In this document: piece after piece, positions 44,067-53,018 of the stretch | Layout: the number at the start of each line of letters is the position of its first letter | Numbering within the stretch: position 1 is the stretch's first letter | Source: Halomonas daqiaonensis | GTDB taxonomy: Bacteria; Pseudomonadota; Gammaproteobacteria; Pseudomonadales; Halomonadaceae | Assembly (NCBI RefSeq): GCF_900109725.1 | Contig: NZ_FOBC01000003.1 | Span: forward strand, 1 to 64,000 | Length of the DNA stretch: 64,000 nucleotides | Direction: 5' to 3' | Notes under the pieces: model-generated | Told to the model about the DNA's origin: nothing | Seen by the model: the letters and a program-made list of their open reading frames with translations, nothing else | Databases searched by the model: none | Program-made: the position numbers and the translations under genes

Positions 44067-45194
44067 ATGAGCGACCCCATCACGGCGGAAGCCATCGAGC
44101 CACCGGCCGAACCTTCGGCGGGGCAGGCGGAACCGGGCGAGACGGCCCGTCAGGCTGCTTCCATCGAGATGAAGGGTCTGCACAAGCGCTTCGGCCGCGA
44201 TACCGTGGCGCTGGACGGGGTCGACCTCACCATCGAGGCTGGTGAGTTCTTCACCCTGCTCGGCCCCTCGGGCTGCGGCAAGACCACCCTGCTGCGCATC
44301 CTCGCCGGCCTCGAGGAGGCCGACGACGGTCGGCTAGCTATCGGCGGCAAGGACATCACCGAGGTGCCACCCCACAGGCGCAGCGTCAACACCGTCTTCC
44401 AGTCCTATGCGCTCTTCCCGCATCTTTCGGTGCGCGAGAACCTGGCCTTCGGCCTCAAGATGCGTGGCATGCTGCCGGGGGAGCGCGATGCCCGGGTGGC
44501 GAAGATTGCCGAGTTCATCAAGCTGGGTGATCTGGTGGACCGCCCCGTCGACCAGCTCTCCGGTGGCCAGCGACAGCGCATCGCCCTGGCCCGCGCCCTG
44601 GTCAACGAGCCCGATGTGCTGCTGCTCGACGAGCCGCTCTCGGCACTGGACGCCGGCCTGCGCAGCCAGCTGCAGGTCGAGCTGTTGCGGGTCCAGAAAC
44701 GCCTGGGGATGACCTTCGTCTTCGTTACCCATGACCAGCAGGAAGCCATGGTAATGTCCGACCGCATCGCCGTACTCAACGGCGGCGTCATCCAGCAGGT
44801 GGGCCCACCTCGCGAGGTCTATGAGCACCCGGTGAATGCCTTCGTCGCCCGCTTCATGGGCCACGACAACCTCTATCCGGTCACCGCCCGCCAGGGCGCG
44901 CGCCTGACCACGCCGCTTGGCGAACTCACCACCGAGGACGCCGGGGAGGGCAGCCTGCTGCTGATCCGCCCGGAGACCCTGGACCTGCTGCCCGGCGAGG
45001 TGGCGGGCGACAACCACTTGCCGGCTACGGTCAGCGAGCGGCTCTACCGCGGCAGCCATGCCGAGTACCGTCTCGAGATCGGGTCGAGCACCCTGCAGGC
45101 GACCCTCAACAACCGCGGCAGGCACCTGCCCGAGGTGGGGGATCGGGTCACGGTCTCGGTGGCCCCCGAAGACCTGGTCACCCTGAGCGAGTGA
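44067..45194 (+). CDS. potA: polyamine ABC transporter ATPase
   Basis: The ATPase of a spermidine/putrescine importer, about 375 residues. Walker A is GPSGCGKTT, the signature is LSGGQRQR, Walker B is LLLDEPLSALD, and a C-terminal TOBE domain holds VSERLYRGSHAEYRLEIGS. I start at 44067, seven bases after GAGAGGG; an ATG at 44031 overlapping the puuB stop would add 12 residues. A non-conserved Ala/Pro/Glu-rich stretch of about 30 residues precedes the ABC domain. Permeases and two binding proteins follow. Confidence 0.92.
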   Translation: MSDPITAEAIEPPAEPSAGQAEPGETARQAASIEMKGLHKRFGRDTVALDGVDLTIEAGEFFTLLGPSGCGKTTLLRILAGLEEADDGRLAIGGKDITEVPPHRRSVNTVFQSYALFPHLSVRENLAFGLKMRGMLPGERDARVAKIAEFIKLGDLVDRPVDQLSGGQRQRIALARALVNEPDVLLLDEPLSALDAGLRSQLQVELLRVQKRLGMTFVFVTHDQQEAMVMSDRIAVLNGGVIQQVGPPREVYEHPVNAFVARFMGHDNLYPVTARQGARLTTPLGELTTEDAGEGSLLLIRPETLDLLPGEVAGDNHLPATVSERLYRGSHAEYRLEIGSSTLQATLNNRGRHLPEVGDRVTVSVAPEDLVTLSE

Positions 45195-45204
45195 GGAGTC
45201 GCAC

Positions 45205-46128
45205 ATGGCCTACACCGGCGTAACACCCTCCGCTCGCAGTCGTGGCATGGTGCGCGAGGCACGCCACCTGCTGCTCACTGTGGCCCCTGGGGCTACCTGG
45301 ATCGTGATCTTCCTGGTGCTGCCCAGTGCCTACCTGATGGGCGTGGCCTTCATGACCAATGGCCCTTACGGCCTGCCCGAGATGCCGCTGTCGCTGGAGT
45401 CGTTCCGGCGCCTGGCGGGCTTCGGCTTCCTGGGCTGGAGCCCCGGCAATCTCTACACCCTGCTGCGCTCGCTGTGGCAGACGCTCGTCTCCACCGGCCT
45501 GGTGGTGATCGTCGCCTATCCCATCGCCTACTACATCAGTACCTGTCGAGCCAGATGGCGGCCGATCATGCTGCTGCTGGTGGTGGTGCCCAGCTGGACC
45601 AACCAGGTGATCCGCACCTTCGGCTGGATGAACCTGCTGGCACCAGGCACGCCGCTCTCCAACCTTGCCGAGGGACTTGGCTTCATCGCTCCCAACATGG
45701 GGCTCTATCCCTCGAACTTCGCGGTGACCCTGGGCCTGGTATACAACTTCCTGCCGTTCATGGTGTTGCCGCTCTACGCCGCCTTCGAGAAACTCGACAC
45801 CGCCCAGGTGGAGGCGGCTCAGGACCTCTTCGCCTCGCCTGTACGCGCCTTCTGGCACGCCGTCTTTCCCCAGACCCTGCCAGGATTGCTGGCCGGCATC
45901 GTGCTGGTGGCGATCCCCGCCTTCGGCATGTACGTGATCCCGGAGCTGCTTGGTGGCGGCAAGGGCATGATGCTCGGCAACCTGGTGGCCAACCAGTTTG
46001 CGGGTGGGGCCAACTGGCCACTGGGGGCGGCCGGGGCAATCCTGATGCTGATCGCCACCTTCATCGGGCTATTCGCCATGCGTCGCATCGGCAAGCGCCT
46101 GGGCGGCGGCGAGGAGGTGGTGATATGA
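45205..46128 (+). CDS. potB: polyamine ABC transporter permease (PotB/PotH type)
   Basis: A 307-residue inner-membrane permease with six or so hydrophobic segments. The binding-protein-dependent transport signature lies in EAAQDLFASPVRAFWHAVFPQTLPG, the loop that contacts the ATPase. FLVLPSAYLMGVAFM near the N-terminus and WTNQVIRTFGWMNLL are typical of PotB/PotH. Its stop overlaps the potC start (ATGA). Polyamine specificity is inferred from the surrounding genes. Confidence 0.91.
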   Translation: MAYTGVTPSARSRGMVREARHLLLTVAPGATWIVIFLVLPSAYLMGVAFMTNGPYGLPEMPLSLESFRRLAGFGFLGWSPGNLYTLLRSLWQTLVSTGLVVIVAYPIAYYISTCRARWRPIMLLLVVVPSWTNQVIRTFGWMNLLAPGTPLSNLAEGLGFIAPNMGLYPSNFAVTLGLVYNFLPFMVLPLYAAFEKLDTAQVEAAQDLFASPVRAFWHAVFPQTLPGLLAGIVLVAIPAFGMYVIPELLGGGKGMMLGNLVANQFAGGANWPLGAAGAILMLIATFIGLFAMRRIGKRLGGGEEVVI

Positions 46129-46922
46129 GAAAGCGAACCTTCAAGCGCTGCCTGACCGGTTTCTGGTGGTTTACCCTGGTCTTCCTCTACCTGCCCCTCG
46201 CCGTGGTGGTGCTGTTCTCCTTCAATGCTTCCAACAGTGCGGCCACCTTTACAGGTATCTCGCTGCGCTGGTATGGCCGCCTGATGGGCAACGAGGAGAT
46301 CCTCTCGGCCTTTGCCAACAGCATGATCCTGGCCATCACCTCCTCGGTAATCGCGCTGGGGATCGGCTGCCGGATCGGCTACGGCATGTATCGCCATCGT
46401 CACCGCAAGCTGGGGTGGCTGATCGTGCTGATCTACCTGCCCATCGTGCTGCCCGACATCGTCTTCGGGATCTCGGAGATGGCCTTCTTCGTGCAGATTC
46501 ACCGCCTGACCGGCTTGCTGCAGCCGGGGCTGGGGACCATGATCATCGCCCACGTGACCTTCCAGATCCCCTTCGTGGCGCTGATCGTCTACTCGCGATT
46601 CGTGGGCCTGGACCCGACACTCTTCGAGGCCGCCAAGGATCTGTACGCCACGCCGATCAAACGAGTGGTGCACTTCATGCTGCCGACCATCAAGCCTGCG
46701 TTGATCTCCGCCTTCTTCCTCTCCTTTACGCTGTCGGTGGATGACTTCGTGATCAGTTTCTTCACCGCGGGTCCCGAGAGCGCGACCCTGCCGATCTACA
46801 TCTGGGGGGCAATCAAGAAGGGGGTGTCGCCCGAGATCAACGCCATCGCTACCCTGATGATCGGCGCGGTAGCCATCGCTGCCGTCATCAGCCTAGTGTT
46901 TAGCCGTCGCCGGCAGGCATGA
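46125..46922 (+). CDS. potC: polyamine ABC transporter permease (PotC/PotI type)
   Basis: The partner permease, 265 residues, with about six membrane segments. It begins MRKRTFKRCLTGFWWFTLVF and contains LYLPLAVVVLFSFNAS and the ATPase-contact loop EAAKDLYATPIKRVVHFMLPTIKPAL. TLSVDDFVISFFTAGP is typical of PotC/PotI. I use the ATG at 46125; the longer frame reads through potB. It precedes potF by 41 bases. Confidence 0.92.
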   Translation: MRKRTFKRCLTGFWWFTLVFLYLPLAVVVLFSFNASNSAATFTGISLRWYGRLMGNEEILSAFANSMILAITSSVIALGIGCRIGYGMYRHRHRKLGWLIVLIYLPIVLPDIVFGISEMAFFVQIHRLTGLLQPGLGTMIIAHVTFQIPFVALIVYSRFVGLDPTLFEAAKDLYATPIKRVVHFMLPTIKPALISAFFLSFTLSVDDFVISFFTAGPESATLPIYIWGAIKKGVSPEINAIATLMIGAVAIAAVISLVFSRRRQA

Positions 46923-46963
46923 GCCGGCCAATCCCTCCCTAGGGGAAACGAGGAGAGTCCGAG

Positions 46964-48028
46964 ATGACAATCAACAAGACCGCACTTGCCCTGTCCGTCG
47001 GCGCCGTGATGTTTGCCGGCAGCCTCCAGGCCCAGGAGAACAAGCTCTATCTGTTCAACTGGACCGAGTACATGGACCCCGAGATCATCGAGGCCTTCGA
47101 GGAGAAGTACGACGTCGAGGTCGTGCAGAACTACTTCAACTCGCTGCCCGAGATGTTCGCCAAGCTCAATGCCGGCGGGGTCTCGCAGTACGACATCATC
47201 GTACCGTCGAACTACTATGTGCCGCGGCTGATCCAGACCGGCCTGGTGCAAAAACTCGATAAGTCGAAGCTCGAGAACCTCGACAACGTCATGGAGCAGT
47301 TCCGCGACCCGGCCTTCGATCCCGGTGCCGAGTACACTGCGCCCTACCAGTGGGGCACCACCGGCATCGTCTACAACAGCGAGACCTTCCCGGATGCGCC
47401 CAAGAGCTGGTCGCTGCTGTTCGATCCCGAGGTCAATCCCGACCACCCCTTCGCCCTGATGGGCGACGGCCAGGTCAGCATGGGTGGCGCCTGCGCCTAC
47501 CTGGGCCACGGCTATGACTGTACCGACATGAATGCCTGGAAGGAGGCTGCCCGGCTGCTTATCGACACCAAGGGGCGCGACACCTTCAGTGGCTTCACCG
47601 ACGGCACGCCGGCGCTGCAGCAGCTGGCCCGGGGCGTGACCCACGTGGGGCTCTCCTACAACGGCGACTACCTCTTCTTCAAGGACGAGGATCCGGAGAC
47701 CTTCGAGAACCTGGCGTTCATGATTCCCGACGAGGGCGCCGAGATGTGGGTGGACTCGATGCTAATCCCCTCCGAAGCGCCCAACCCGGGCATGGCCCAC
47801 AAGTTCATCGATTTCATTCTCGATGCCGAGGTAGGGGCACAGCTTTCCAACTACAACTATTACGCCAGCCCTAATGCCGCCGCCGCGCCCTATCTGGATG
47901 AGGTGCTGACCGAGCCGCCCGTCCAGCCCAGCGATGAGGACATGGAGCGACTGCGATTCACCCCCAGCCTGGAAGGCGATGCCCTGCAGACCTTCCAGCA
48001 GCTGTGGTCCGAGGTCCAGTCTCGCTGA
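46964..48028 (+). CDS. potF: periplasmic polyamine-binding protein, copy 1
   Basis: A 354-residue PotF/SpuD-type binding protein with a signal peptide to about residue 23 (SLQA). The first-lobe LYLFNWTEYMDPEIIEAFEEKY holds the conserved tryptophan and aspartate region, and PYQWGTTGIVYN and GVTHVGLSYNGDYLFF are second-lobe segments. Which polyamine it prefers cannot be read with certainty. A perfect hairpin lies between this gene and puuA, which may protect or segment the message. Confidence 0.92.
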   Translation: MTINKTALALSVGAVMFAGSLQAQENKLYLFNWTEYMDPEIIEAFEEKYDVEVVQNYFNSLPEMFAKLNAGGVSQYDIIVPSNYYVPRLIQTGLVQKLDKSKLENLDNVMEQFRDPAFDPGAEYTAPYQWGTTGIVYNSETFPDAPKSWSLLFDPEVNPDHPFALMGDGQVSMGGACAYLGHGYDCTDMNAWKEAARLLIDTKGRDTFSGFTDGTPALQQLARGVTHVGLSYNGDYLFFKDEDPETFENLAFMIPDEGAEMWVDSMLIPSEAPNPGMAHKFIDFILDAEVGAQLSNYNYYASPNAAAAPYLDEVLTEPPVQPSDEDMERLRFTPSLEGDALQTFQQLWSEVQSR

Positions 48029-48033
48029 GCGCA

Positions 48034-48060
48034 GGACCCCCGGCATCGTGCCGGGGGTCC
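48034..48060 (+). terminator. perfect hairpin between potF and puuA
   Basis: GGACCCCCGGC (48034-48044) pairs completely with GCCGGGGGTCC (48050-48060) around ATCGT. No T tract follows. It begins six bases after the potF stop, and puuA starts 24 bases beyond it, so partial termination or mRNA stabilisation is likelier than full termination. Confidence 0.6.
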
Positions 48061-48084
48061 GCCATTCCCGGCAAGGAAATTCCC

Positions 48085-49452
48085 ATGAGTAACCGACAGG
48101 AACAGCCGCTCCTCAACGACTGGTTCCAGAATTACGGCATCACCGAGGTGGAGTGCCTGGTCAGCGACCTGACCGGTATCCTCAAGGGCAAGATCATGCC
48201 CGCCGGCAAGTACCTCAACGGCGGGCGTCCACGCCTGCCCGACTCGATCTTCATCCAGACCGTCACCGGCGGCTATCCGGACGATGAGGACATCCGCTTC
48301 TGGAATCCCGCCGAACGAGACATGGAGCTGGTGCCCGACGCAAATGCTATCTACCTGGTGCCCTGGGCCGAGGATCCCACGGCACAGATCATCCATGACT
48401 GTTTCTACCTGACCGGCGAACCGGTGGAGCTGGCGCCGCGTTATGTGCTCAAGCGTGTGCTGGAGCTCTATGCCGCCCGAGGCTGGACGCCGGTGATCGC
48501 TCCGGAGGTGGAGTTCTACCTGGTCAAGACCAATACCGATTCCGACTACCCGCTGGAGCCGCCGATCGGACGCACCGGTCGCCAGGAGAGCAGCCGCCAG
48601 TCGTTCTCCATCGATGCGGTCAACGAGTTCGACCCGCTGTTCGAGGAGATGTACGACTACTGCGAGGCCATGAACCTCGACCTCGATACCCTGATCCACG
48701 AGGAGGGGGCGGGCCAGATGGAGGTCAACTTCCAGCATGGCGACCCCCTGGCGCTGGCCGACCAGGTGGTGATGTTCAAGCGCACCCTGCGCGAGACGGC
48801 GCTGCGCCACGGCATGTATGCCACCTTCATGGCCAAGCCCATGGCCAATGAGCCGGGCAGCTCCATGCATATCCATCAGAGCCTGCTCGATGCCAAGGAT
48901 GGACACAACGTCTTCGCCGACGCGGAAGGTCAGCCGAGCAAGCTGTTCCACCATTTCATCGGCGGCCTGCAGCGCTACCTGCCCTCAGTGATGCCGCTGC
49001 TGGCTCCCAACGTCAACTCCTACCGACGGCTGATGCGCACCGAGACCAGCGGCTCGGCCCCGATCAACGTCGAGTGGGGCATGGACAACCGCACCGTGGG
49101 ACTGCGCGTGCCGGTCTCCGGCCCCGAGGCGACGCGCGTCGAGAACCGCCTGGCAGGTGCCGACGCCAATCCCTATCTGGTGATGGCGGCGTCGCTGGCC
49201 TGCGGCTACCTGGGCCTGCTGGAACGCCTCGAACCCCGCCCGCCGGTGACGGGCTCCGCCTGGTCCGGTGGCAACAAGCTCCCCGACGACATCGGACCGG
49301 CGCTAGACCTGCTGCACGACTGCCAGCCCCTGGCCGATATCCTCGGCGAGCGCTTTACCCACAGCTACCTGGCGGTCAAGCGTGCCGAGCATCGCGCCTA
49401 CTTCCAGGTCATCAGCTCCTGGGAGCGGGAGCATCTGTTGTTGAGAGTGTAG
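48085..49452 (+). CDS. puuA: gamma-glutamylputrescine synthetase, copy 1
   Basis: A 455-residue glutamine-synthetase-like ligase that joins glutamate to putrescine with ATP. Metal and nucleotide motifs are EVEFYLVK, EEGAGQMEVNFQHGDPL, PGSSMHIHQSLLD and NVNSYRRL, in the order of the GlnA fold. The N-terminus (LNDWFQNYGITEVECLVSDLTGILKGK) is PuuA-like. The ATG at 48085 follows AAGGAAA. It is preceded by potF and followed by a second potF. A more divergent paralogue lies at 53019. Confidence 0.92.
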   Translation: MSNRQEQPLLNDWFQNYGITEVECLVSDLTGILKGKIMPAGKYLNGGRPRLPDSIFIQTVTGGYPDDEDIRFWNPAERDMELVPDANAIYLVPWAEDPTAQIIHDCFYLTGEPVELAPRYVLKRVLELYAARGWTPVIAPEVEFYLVKTNTDSDYPLEPPIGRTGRQESSRQSFSIDAVNEFDPLFEEMYDYCEAMNLDLDTLIHEEGAGQMEVNFQHGDPLALADQVVMFKRTLRETALRHGMYATFMAKPMANEPGSSMHIHQSLLDAKDGHNVFADAEGQPSKLFHHFIGGLQRYLPSVMPLLAPNVNSYRRLMRTETSGSAPINVEWGMDNRTVGLRVPVSGPEATRVENRLAGADANPYLVMAASLACGYLGLLERLEPRPPVTGSAWSGGNKLPDDIGPALDLLHDCQPLADILGERFTHSYLAVKRAEHRAYFQVISSWEREHLLLRV

Positions 49453-49577
49453 GTCCAGGCTCACTGGGCTAACGCGCAGAGCCTGTGAATATCGGCAGCA
49501 AGGGACGCGACAGCGACAAACAGAAGGCAAGTCCATCGCAAGGGCCTCCCTTGCAGCTATCGACGAGGAAGCGTGGC

Positions 49578-50666
49578 ATGAAACAGAAAAACGTGGTGCG
49601 GAGTCGCCTGGCACGGCTGGCAGCGCTGGGGCTGATGGGCGCGAGCATGACCGTGACAGCCCAGGAGGGGCAGCTCAACCTGTTCAACTGGTCGGACTAC
49701 ATGGACCCGGCCATCATCGACGCCTTCGAGACGGAGACGGGCATCGAGGTGGTGCAGAACTACTACAATTCGAACGCCGAGCTCTTCTCCAAGCTCACCG
49801 CCGGGGGCGATGCCCAGTATGACCTGATCGTACCCTCGGATTACTTCGTGCCACGCTTGATCGATGCCGGCCTGATCCAACCACTGGCCGCAGAGGGCGA
49901 GGGGCTAGAGGGGCATGACAATATCCTCGATGAGTTTCGCGCACCGAGTTACGACACCGATGGGACTTATACGGTGCCCTACCTGTGGGGCGTGACCGGC
50001 GTAATCTACAACCGCGAGACCTGGCCGGAACCCGAACCCAGCTGGGGTTTGCTCTACGACCCCGAGGTCAACGACGACTATCCCTTTGCCCTGCTCAAGG
50101 GTGATGCCCAGTTCACCTTCGGCACCGCCTGCGCCTTCCAGGGTGCCGGCTTCGATTGCGTGGGGCAGGAGCCTTGGGTCGACGCGGCCAGGCTGGTCAT
50201 CGAGACCCGCGGCCGTGACAATTTCGTTGGCTTCGTCGACGCCACGGCCGCCATCGAGCAGGTCGCCAGCGGGGTGATTCATGCCGGCATCGCCTATAAC
50301 GGCGACCTGGCCGGTAAGCGCGCCGAAGACCCCGAGACCTATGGCAAGCTGGGCTTCTTCATCCCCGAGGAGGGGTCCCAGCGTTGGGTGGACGTGCTGG
50401 CGATTCCCGCGCGTGCCCCCAGCCCTGATGCCGCCAGGGCCTTCATCGAGTACCTGCTACGGCCCGAGGTGGCGGCGCAGCTGGCCAACTACAATTTCTA
50501 CACGACACCCAACGAAGCGGCCCTGCCTCTGGTCGATGATGCCCTGCGTGAGCCCCAGGTGATGCCTGACGAAGAGGCTCGCCAGCGGCTGCATTTCACC
50601 CCCTCGGTGAGCGGCCAGGAGCTCGAGCTGCTCCAGGAACTGTGGAGCGAGGCACGCAGCCGCTGA
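49578..50666 (+). CDS. potF: periplasmic polyamine-binding protein, copy 2
   Basis: A second PotF/SpuE-type binding protein of 362 residues, similar throughout to the product at 46964 (LNLFNWSDYMDPAIIDAFETETGIEVVQNYYNSNAELFSKL). Its signal peptide ends near residue 28 (VTAQ). The start is at 49578, after GAGGAA; an upstream extension is not family-like. No further transporter subunits follow, so it probably shares PotABC. The pair recalls SpuD and SpuE of Pseudomonas, which differ in putrescine and spermidine preference. Confidence 0.9.
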   Translation: MKQKNVVRSRLARLAALGLMGASMTVTAQEGQLNLFNWSDYMDPAIIDAFETETGIEVVQNYYNSNAELFSKLTAGGDAQYDLIVPSDYFVPRLIDAGLIQPLAAEGEGLEGHDNILDEFRAPSYDTDGTYTVPYLWGVTGVIYNRETWPEPEPSWGLLYDPEVNDDYPFALLKGDAQFTFGTACAFQGAGFDCVGQEPWVDAARLVIETRGRDNFVGFVDATAAIEQVASGVIHAGIAYNGDLAGKRAEDPETYGKLGFFIPEEGSQRWVDVLAIPARAPSPDAARAFIEYLLRPEVAAQLANYNFYTTPNEAALPLVDDALREPQVMPDEEARQRLHFTPSVSGQELELLQELWSEARSR

Positions 50667-50685
50667 TTCCATTATCCAGGCAGAT

Positions 50686-50720
50686 GACAATAGCCGGAGG
50701 AATCCCCTCCGGCTATTGTC
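50686..50720 (+). terminator. 15-bp perfect hairpin after the second potF
   Basis: GACAATAGCCGGAGG (50686-50700) pairs completely with CCTCCGGCTATTGTC (50706-50720) around a five-base loop. No T tract follows. It separates the pot/puuA operon from the second puuB. Confidence 0.75.
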
Positions 50721-50818
50721 GTTGGCAATTATTCCATGTCGTATTTATTGCCATTTCGCATAAATCGCGCATAGCATGGGTGTGAGTGTCGAATAAAATT
50801 GTCATCAAGGGGGGTGTC

Positions 50819-52111
50819 ATGTCTGTCTCTTTCGAGCGCGATCACGCTGCGTCCTGGTATGCCGACACCGCCAATGCCGCGCCCGAGCGCCCCGCCCTGG
50901 AGGGCGAGGTCAGTTGTGACGTTTGCGTGGTGGGGGCGGGATTTACCGGTATCTCCGCCGCCCTGCACCTTGCCGAGCGCGGTTTCTCGGTGGTGGTGCT
51001 GGAGGCGGTGAGGGTCGGCTATGGCGCCTCGGGTCGCAACGGCGGCCAGATCGTCAACAGCTACAGCCGCGACATGGATGTCATCGAGAAAAAGTACGGC
51101 CTGGATACTGCCCGAGCCCTCGGCGACATGGCCTTCGAGGGCAATCGCATCATCCGTGAGCGGGTCGAGCGCTACGCCATCGACTGCGACCTCAAGGACG
51201 GCAACCTCTTCGCCGCCTGCAACGACAAGCAGATGCAGGCGCTTCGCGAGCACAAGTCGCTCTGGGAGCACTACGGCTATCGGGAACTAGAACTGCTGGA
51301 AGGAGGGGCGGTGAAGCGCGAGGTCGACTCCGAGCGCTACACCGGCGCCCTGGTGGACCACGGTGGCGGCCACCTGCATCCACTCAATCTGGTGCTGGGC
51401 CAGGCGGCGGCTTTCGAGTCGCTAGGCGGCCGTATCTTCGAAACGTCGCCGGTGACCGGCCTGGAACACGGCGAGCCGGTGATAGTGCACACCGCCGGCG
51501 GCAGCGTGAGGGCCGAGCGGGTGGTGATGGCCGGCAATGCCTACCTCAAGGGCGTGCTGCCCGAGATCGAGAGCCGGTCAATGCCCTGCGGCACCCAGAT
51601 CATCACCACCGAGCCGCTGGGCGAGGCGCGCGCCCGGGCCCTGATTCCCAATGGTCTGGCGGTGGAGGACTGCAACTACCTGCTCGACTACTATCGTCTG
51701 ACCCGTGACAACCGGCTGCTCTATGGCGGCGGGGTCAACTACGGCGGTGATGACCCGAGTGATATCGAGAGCGTCATTCGTCCCAAGATGCTCACGACCT
51801 TTCCCTCACTTGCCGACGTCAAGGTGGACTACGCCTGGAGCGGCACCTTCCTGATGACGCTCAACCGCCTGCCACAGTTCGGGGTGGTCAACGACAACGT
51901 CTACTATGCCCAGGGCTACTCGGGGCATGGCGTTACCTGCACCCACCTGGCCGGACGGCTGATTGCCGAGGTGATGACGGGCCGCGAGGAACGCTTCGAT
52001 GCCTTTGCCGGCCTGCCCCATCCGCCGTTCCCCGGCGGCCGCCTGCTGCGCGTGCCGCTCTCGGCCATCGGCGCCTGGTACTACCAGACCCGCGACAAGC
52101 TCGGAGTTTGA
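50819..52111 (+). CDS. puuB: gamma-glutamylputrescine oxidase, copy 2
   Basis: A second 430-residue PuuB-type FAD oxidase. It shares SWYADTA, VCVVGAGFTGISAALHLAERGFSVVVLEA, YGASGRNGGQIVNSYSRD and NVYYAQGYSGHGVTCTHLAGRL with the copy at 42742 and has the same length. The start at 50819 is preceded by AAGGGGGG. It has its own upstream region after a strong hairpin, so it may be regulated separately. The two oxidases may serve different glutamylated polyamines; this is inference. Confidence 0.9.
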   Translation: MSVSFERDHAASWYADTANAAPERPALEGEVSCDVCVVGAGFTGISAALHLAERGFSVVVLEAVRVGYGASGRNGGQIVNSYSRDMDVIEKKYGLDTARALGDMAFEGNRIIRERVERYAIDCDLKDGNLFAACNDKQMQALREHKSLWEHYGYRELELLEGGAVKREVDSERYTGALVDHGGGHLHPLNLVLGQAAAFESLGGRIFETSPVTGLEHGEPVIVHTAGGSVRAERVVMAGNAYLKGVLPEIESRSMPCGTQIITTEPLGEARARALIPNGLAVEDCNYLLDYYRLTRDNRLLYGGGVNYGGDDPSDIESVIRPKMLTTFPSLADVKVDYAWSGTFLMTLNRLPQFGVVNDNVYYAQGYSGHGVTCTHLAGRLIAEVMTGREERFDAFAGLPHPPFPGGRLLRVPLSAIGAWYYQTRDKLGV

Positions 52112-52324
52112 AAGTCAGTAACCTCCGACGGTGTTGCCCTCGTCATAGATATCGATCCGCGTGACGGCCTGTCAGGCGATTAGCACCCGCCCCATGTCAC
52201 CTTCGCTGTCTCCTTCAGGCAACAGCTAGGGAGAGAATGTGCAAGCCTTCTCCCTCGCCATCGCGGCAGGATTCGTAGGCGTATACTGGGGCTCTGGCGT
52301 TCCACGCCCTTCAGGAGGTGACAG

Positions 52325-52924
52325 ATGAGCAAGTCGATCGTGGTAGGTTCTACCTTGGCCGTACTGGGGCTTGGCGGACTGGCCTTCGGCGCGTTCCAGC
52401 TCCAGGACCAACAGCGCGGCCCCGAGTACGCCGAGATCACCAATGTCGAGACCCTGACGCGTACGGTGGAGACTCCCCGCGAGGTCTGCGAGCAGGTGGT
52501 CGTGCAGTCGCAGCCGGAGGCACCGTCCGGGCAGGGTGCCAGCCGTGATCCCCACCGCGTGGTGGGTACCGCCGCCGGTGCCATCGTCGGCGGCCTGCTC
52601 GGCAACCAGGTCGGCGGTGGTAGCGGCAAGAAGATCGCCACCTTGGCCGGTGCCATCGGCGGCGGCCTGGCTGGCCGTGAGGTACAGGAACGCGTGGAGG
52701 CACGCCAGCATGCCCAGGCGGCACAGTCCCAGCCAGTGACCACCACTCGCGAGGAGTGCCGTACCGTAGTCGACACCCATCAGGAGACCGAGGGCTATGA
52801 GGTCACCTGGCGCCACGGCGAGACGCTCGAGACCAGCCGTCTGGACAGCCCGCCCCAGGGCGACCGGGTGTTGCTCGAGGAGGGGCGCCCGCAGTGGCAT
52901 GCCGCCTCTTCGCAGGGGGGCTGA
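52325..52924 (+). CDS. glycine-zipper 2TM-domain envelope protein
   Basis: A 199-residue protein with an N-terminal hydrophobic segment (VVGSTLAVLGLGGLAFGAF) and a central glycine zipper (GTAAGAIVGGLLGNQVGGGSGKKIATLAGAIGGGLAGREVQE) of the SlyB/17-kDa surface antigen type. Two cysteines (EVCEQ and EECRT) flank the zipper and could form a disulfide. No lipobox is present. An AGGAGGTGA ribosome-binding site is unusually strong. Its position inside the polyamine cluster is probably incidental. The role is unknown beyond envelope association. Confidence 0.8.
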   Translation: MSKSIVVGSTLAVLGLGGLAFGAFQLQDQQRGPEYAEITNVETLTRTVETPREVCEQVVVQSQPEAPSGQGASRDPHRVVGTAAGAIVGGLLGNQVGGGSGKKIATLAGAIGGGLAGREVQERVEARQHAQAAQSQPVTTTREECRTVVDTHQETEGYEVTWRHGETLETSRLDSPPQGDRVLLEEGRPQWHAASSQGG

Positions 52925-52958
52925 ACGAGCACCCGATTCGTCATCAACGTTCGTTACC

Positions 52959-53000
52959 AACGACAGCACCCCGGCCAGTAATGGCCGGGGTGCTGTCGTT
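52959..53000. terminator. 18-bp perfect hairpin between convergent genes
   Basis: AACGACAGCACCCCGGCC (52959-52976) pairs completely with GGCCGGGGTGCTGTCGTT (52983-53000) around a six-base loop. It lies between the glycine-zipper gene and the convergent puuA-like gene and should stop both transcripts, although T tracts are short. Confidence 0.8.
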
Positions 53001-53018
53001 GTCGAGGGCGAGGGCCGC

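Noticed and set aside
52228-52255. AGGGAGA/TCTCCCT dyad after the second puuB
   Set aside because: A seven-base stem with a 14-base loop and no T tract is too weak to call as a terminator.
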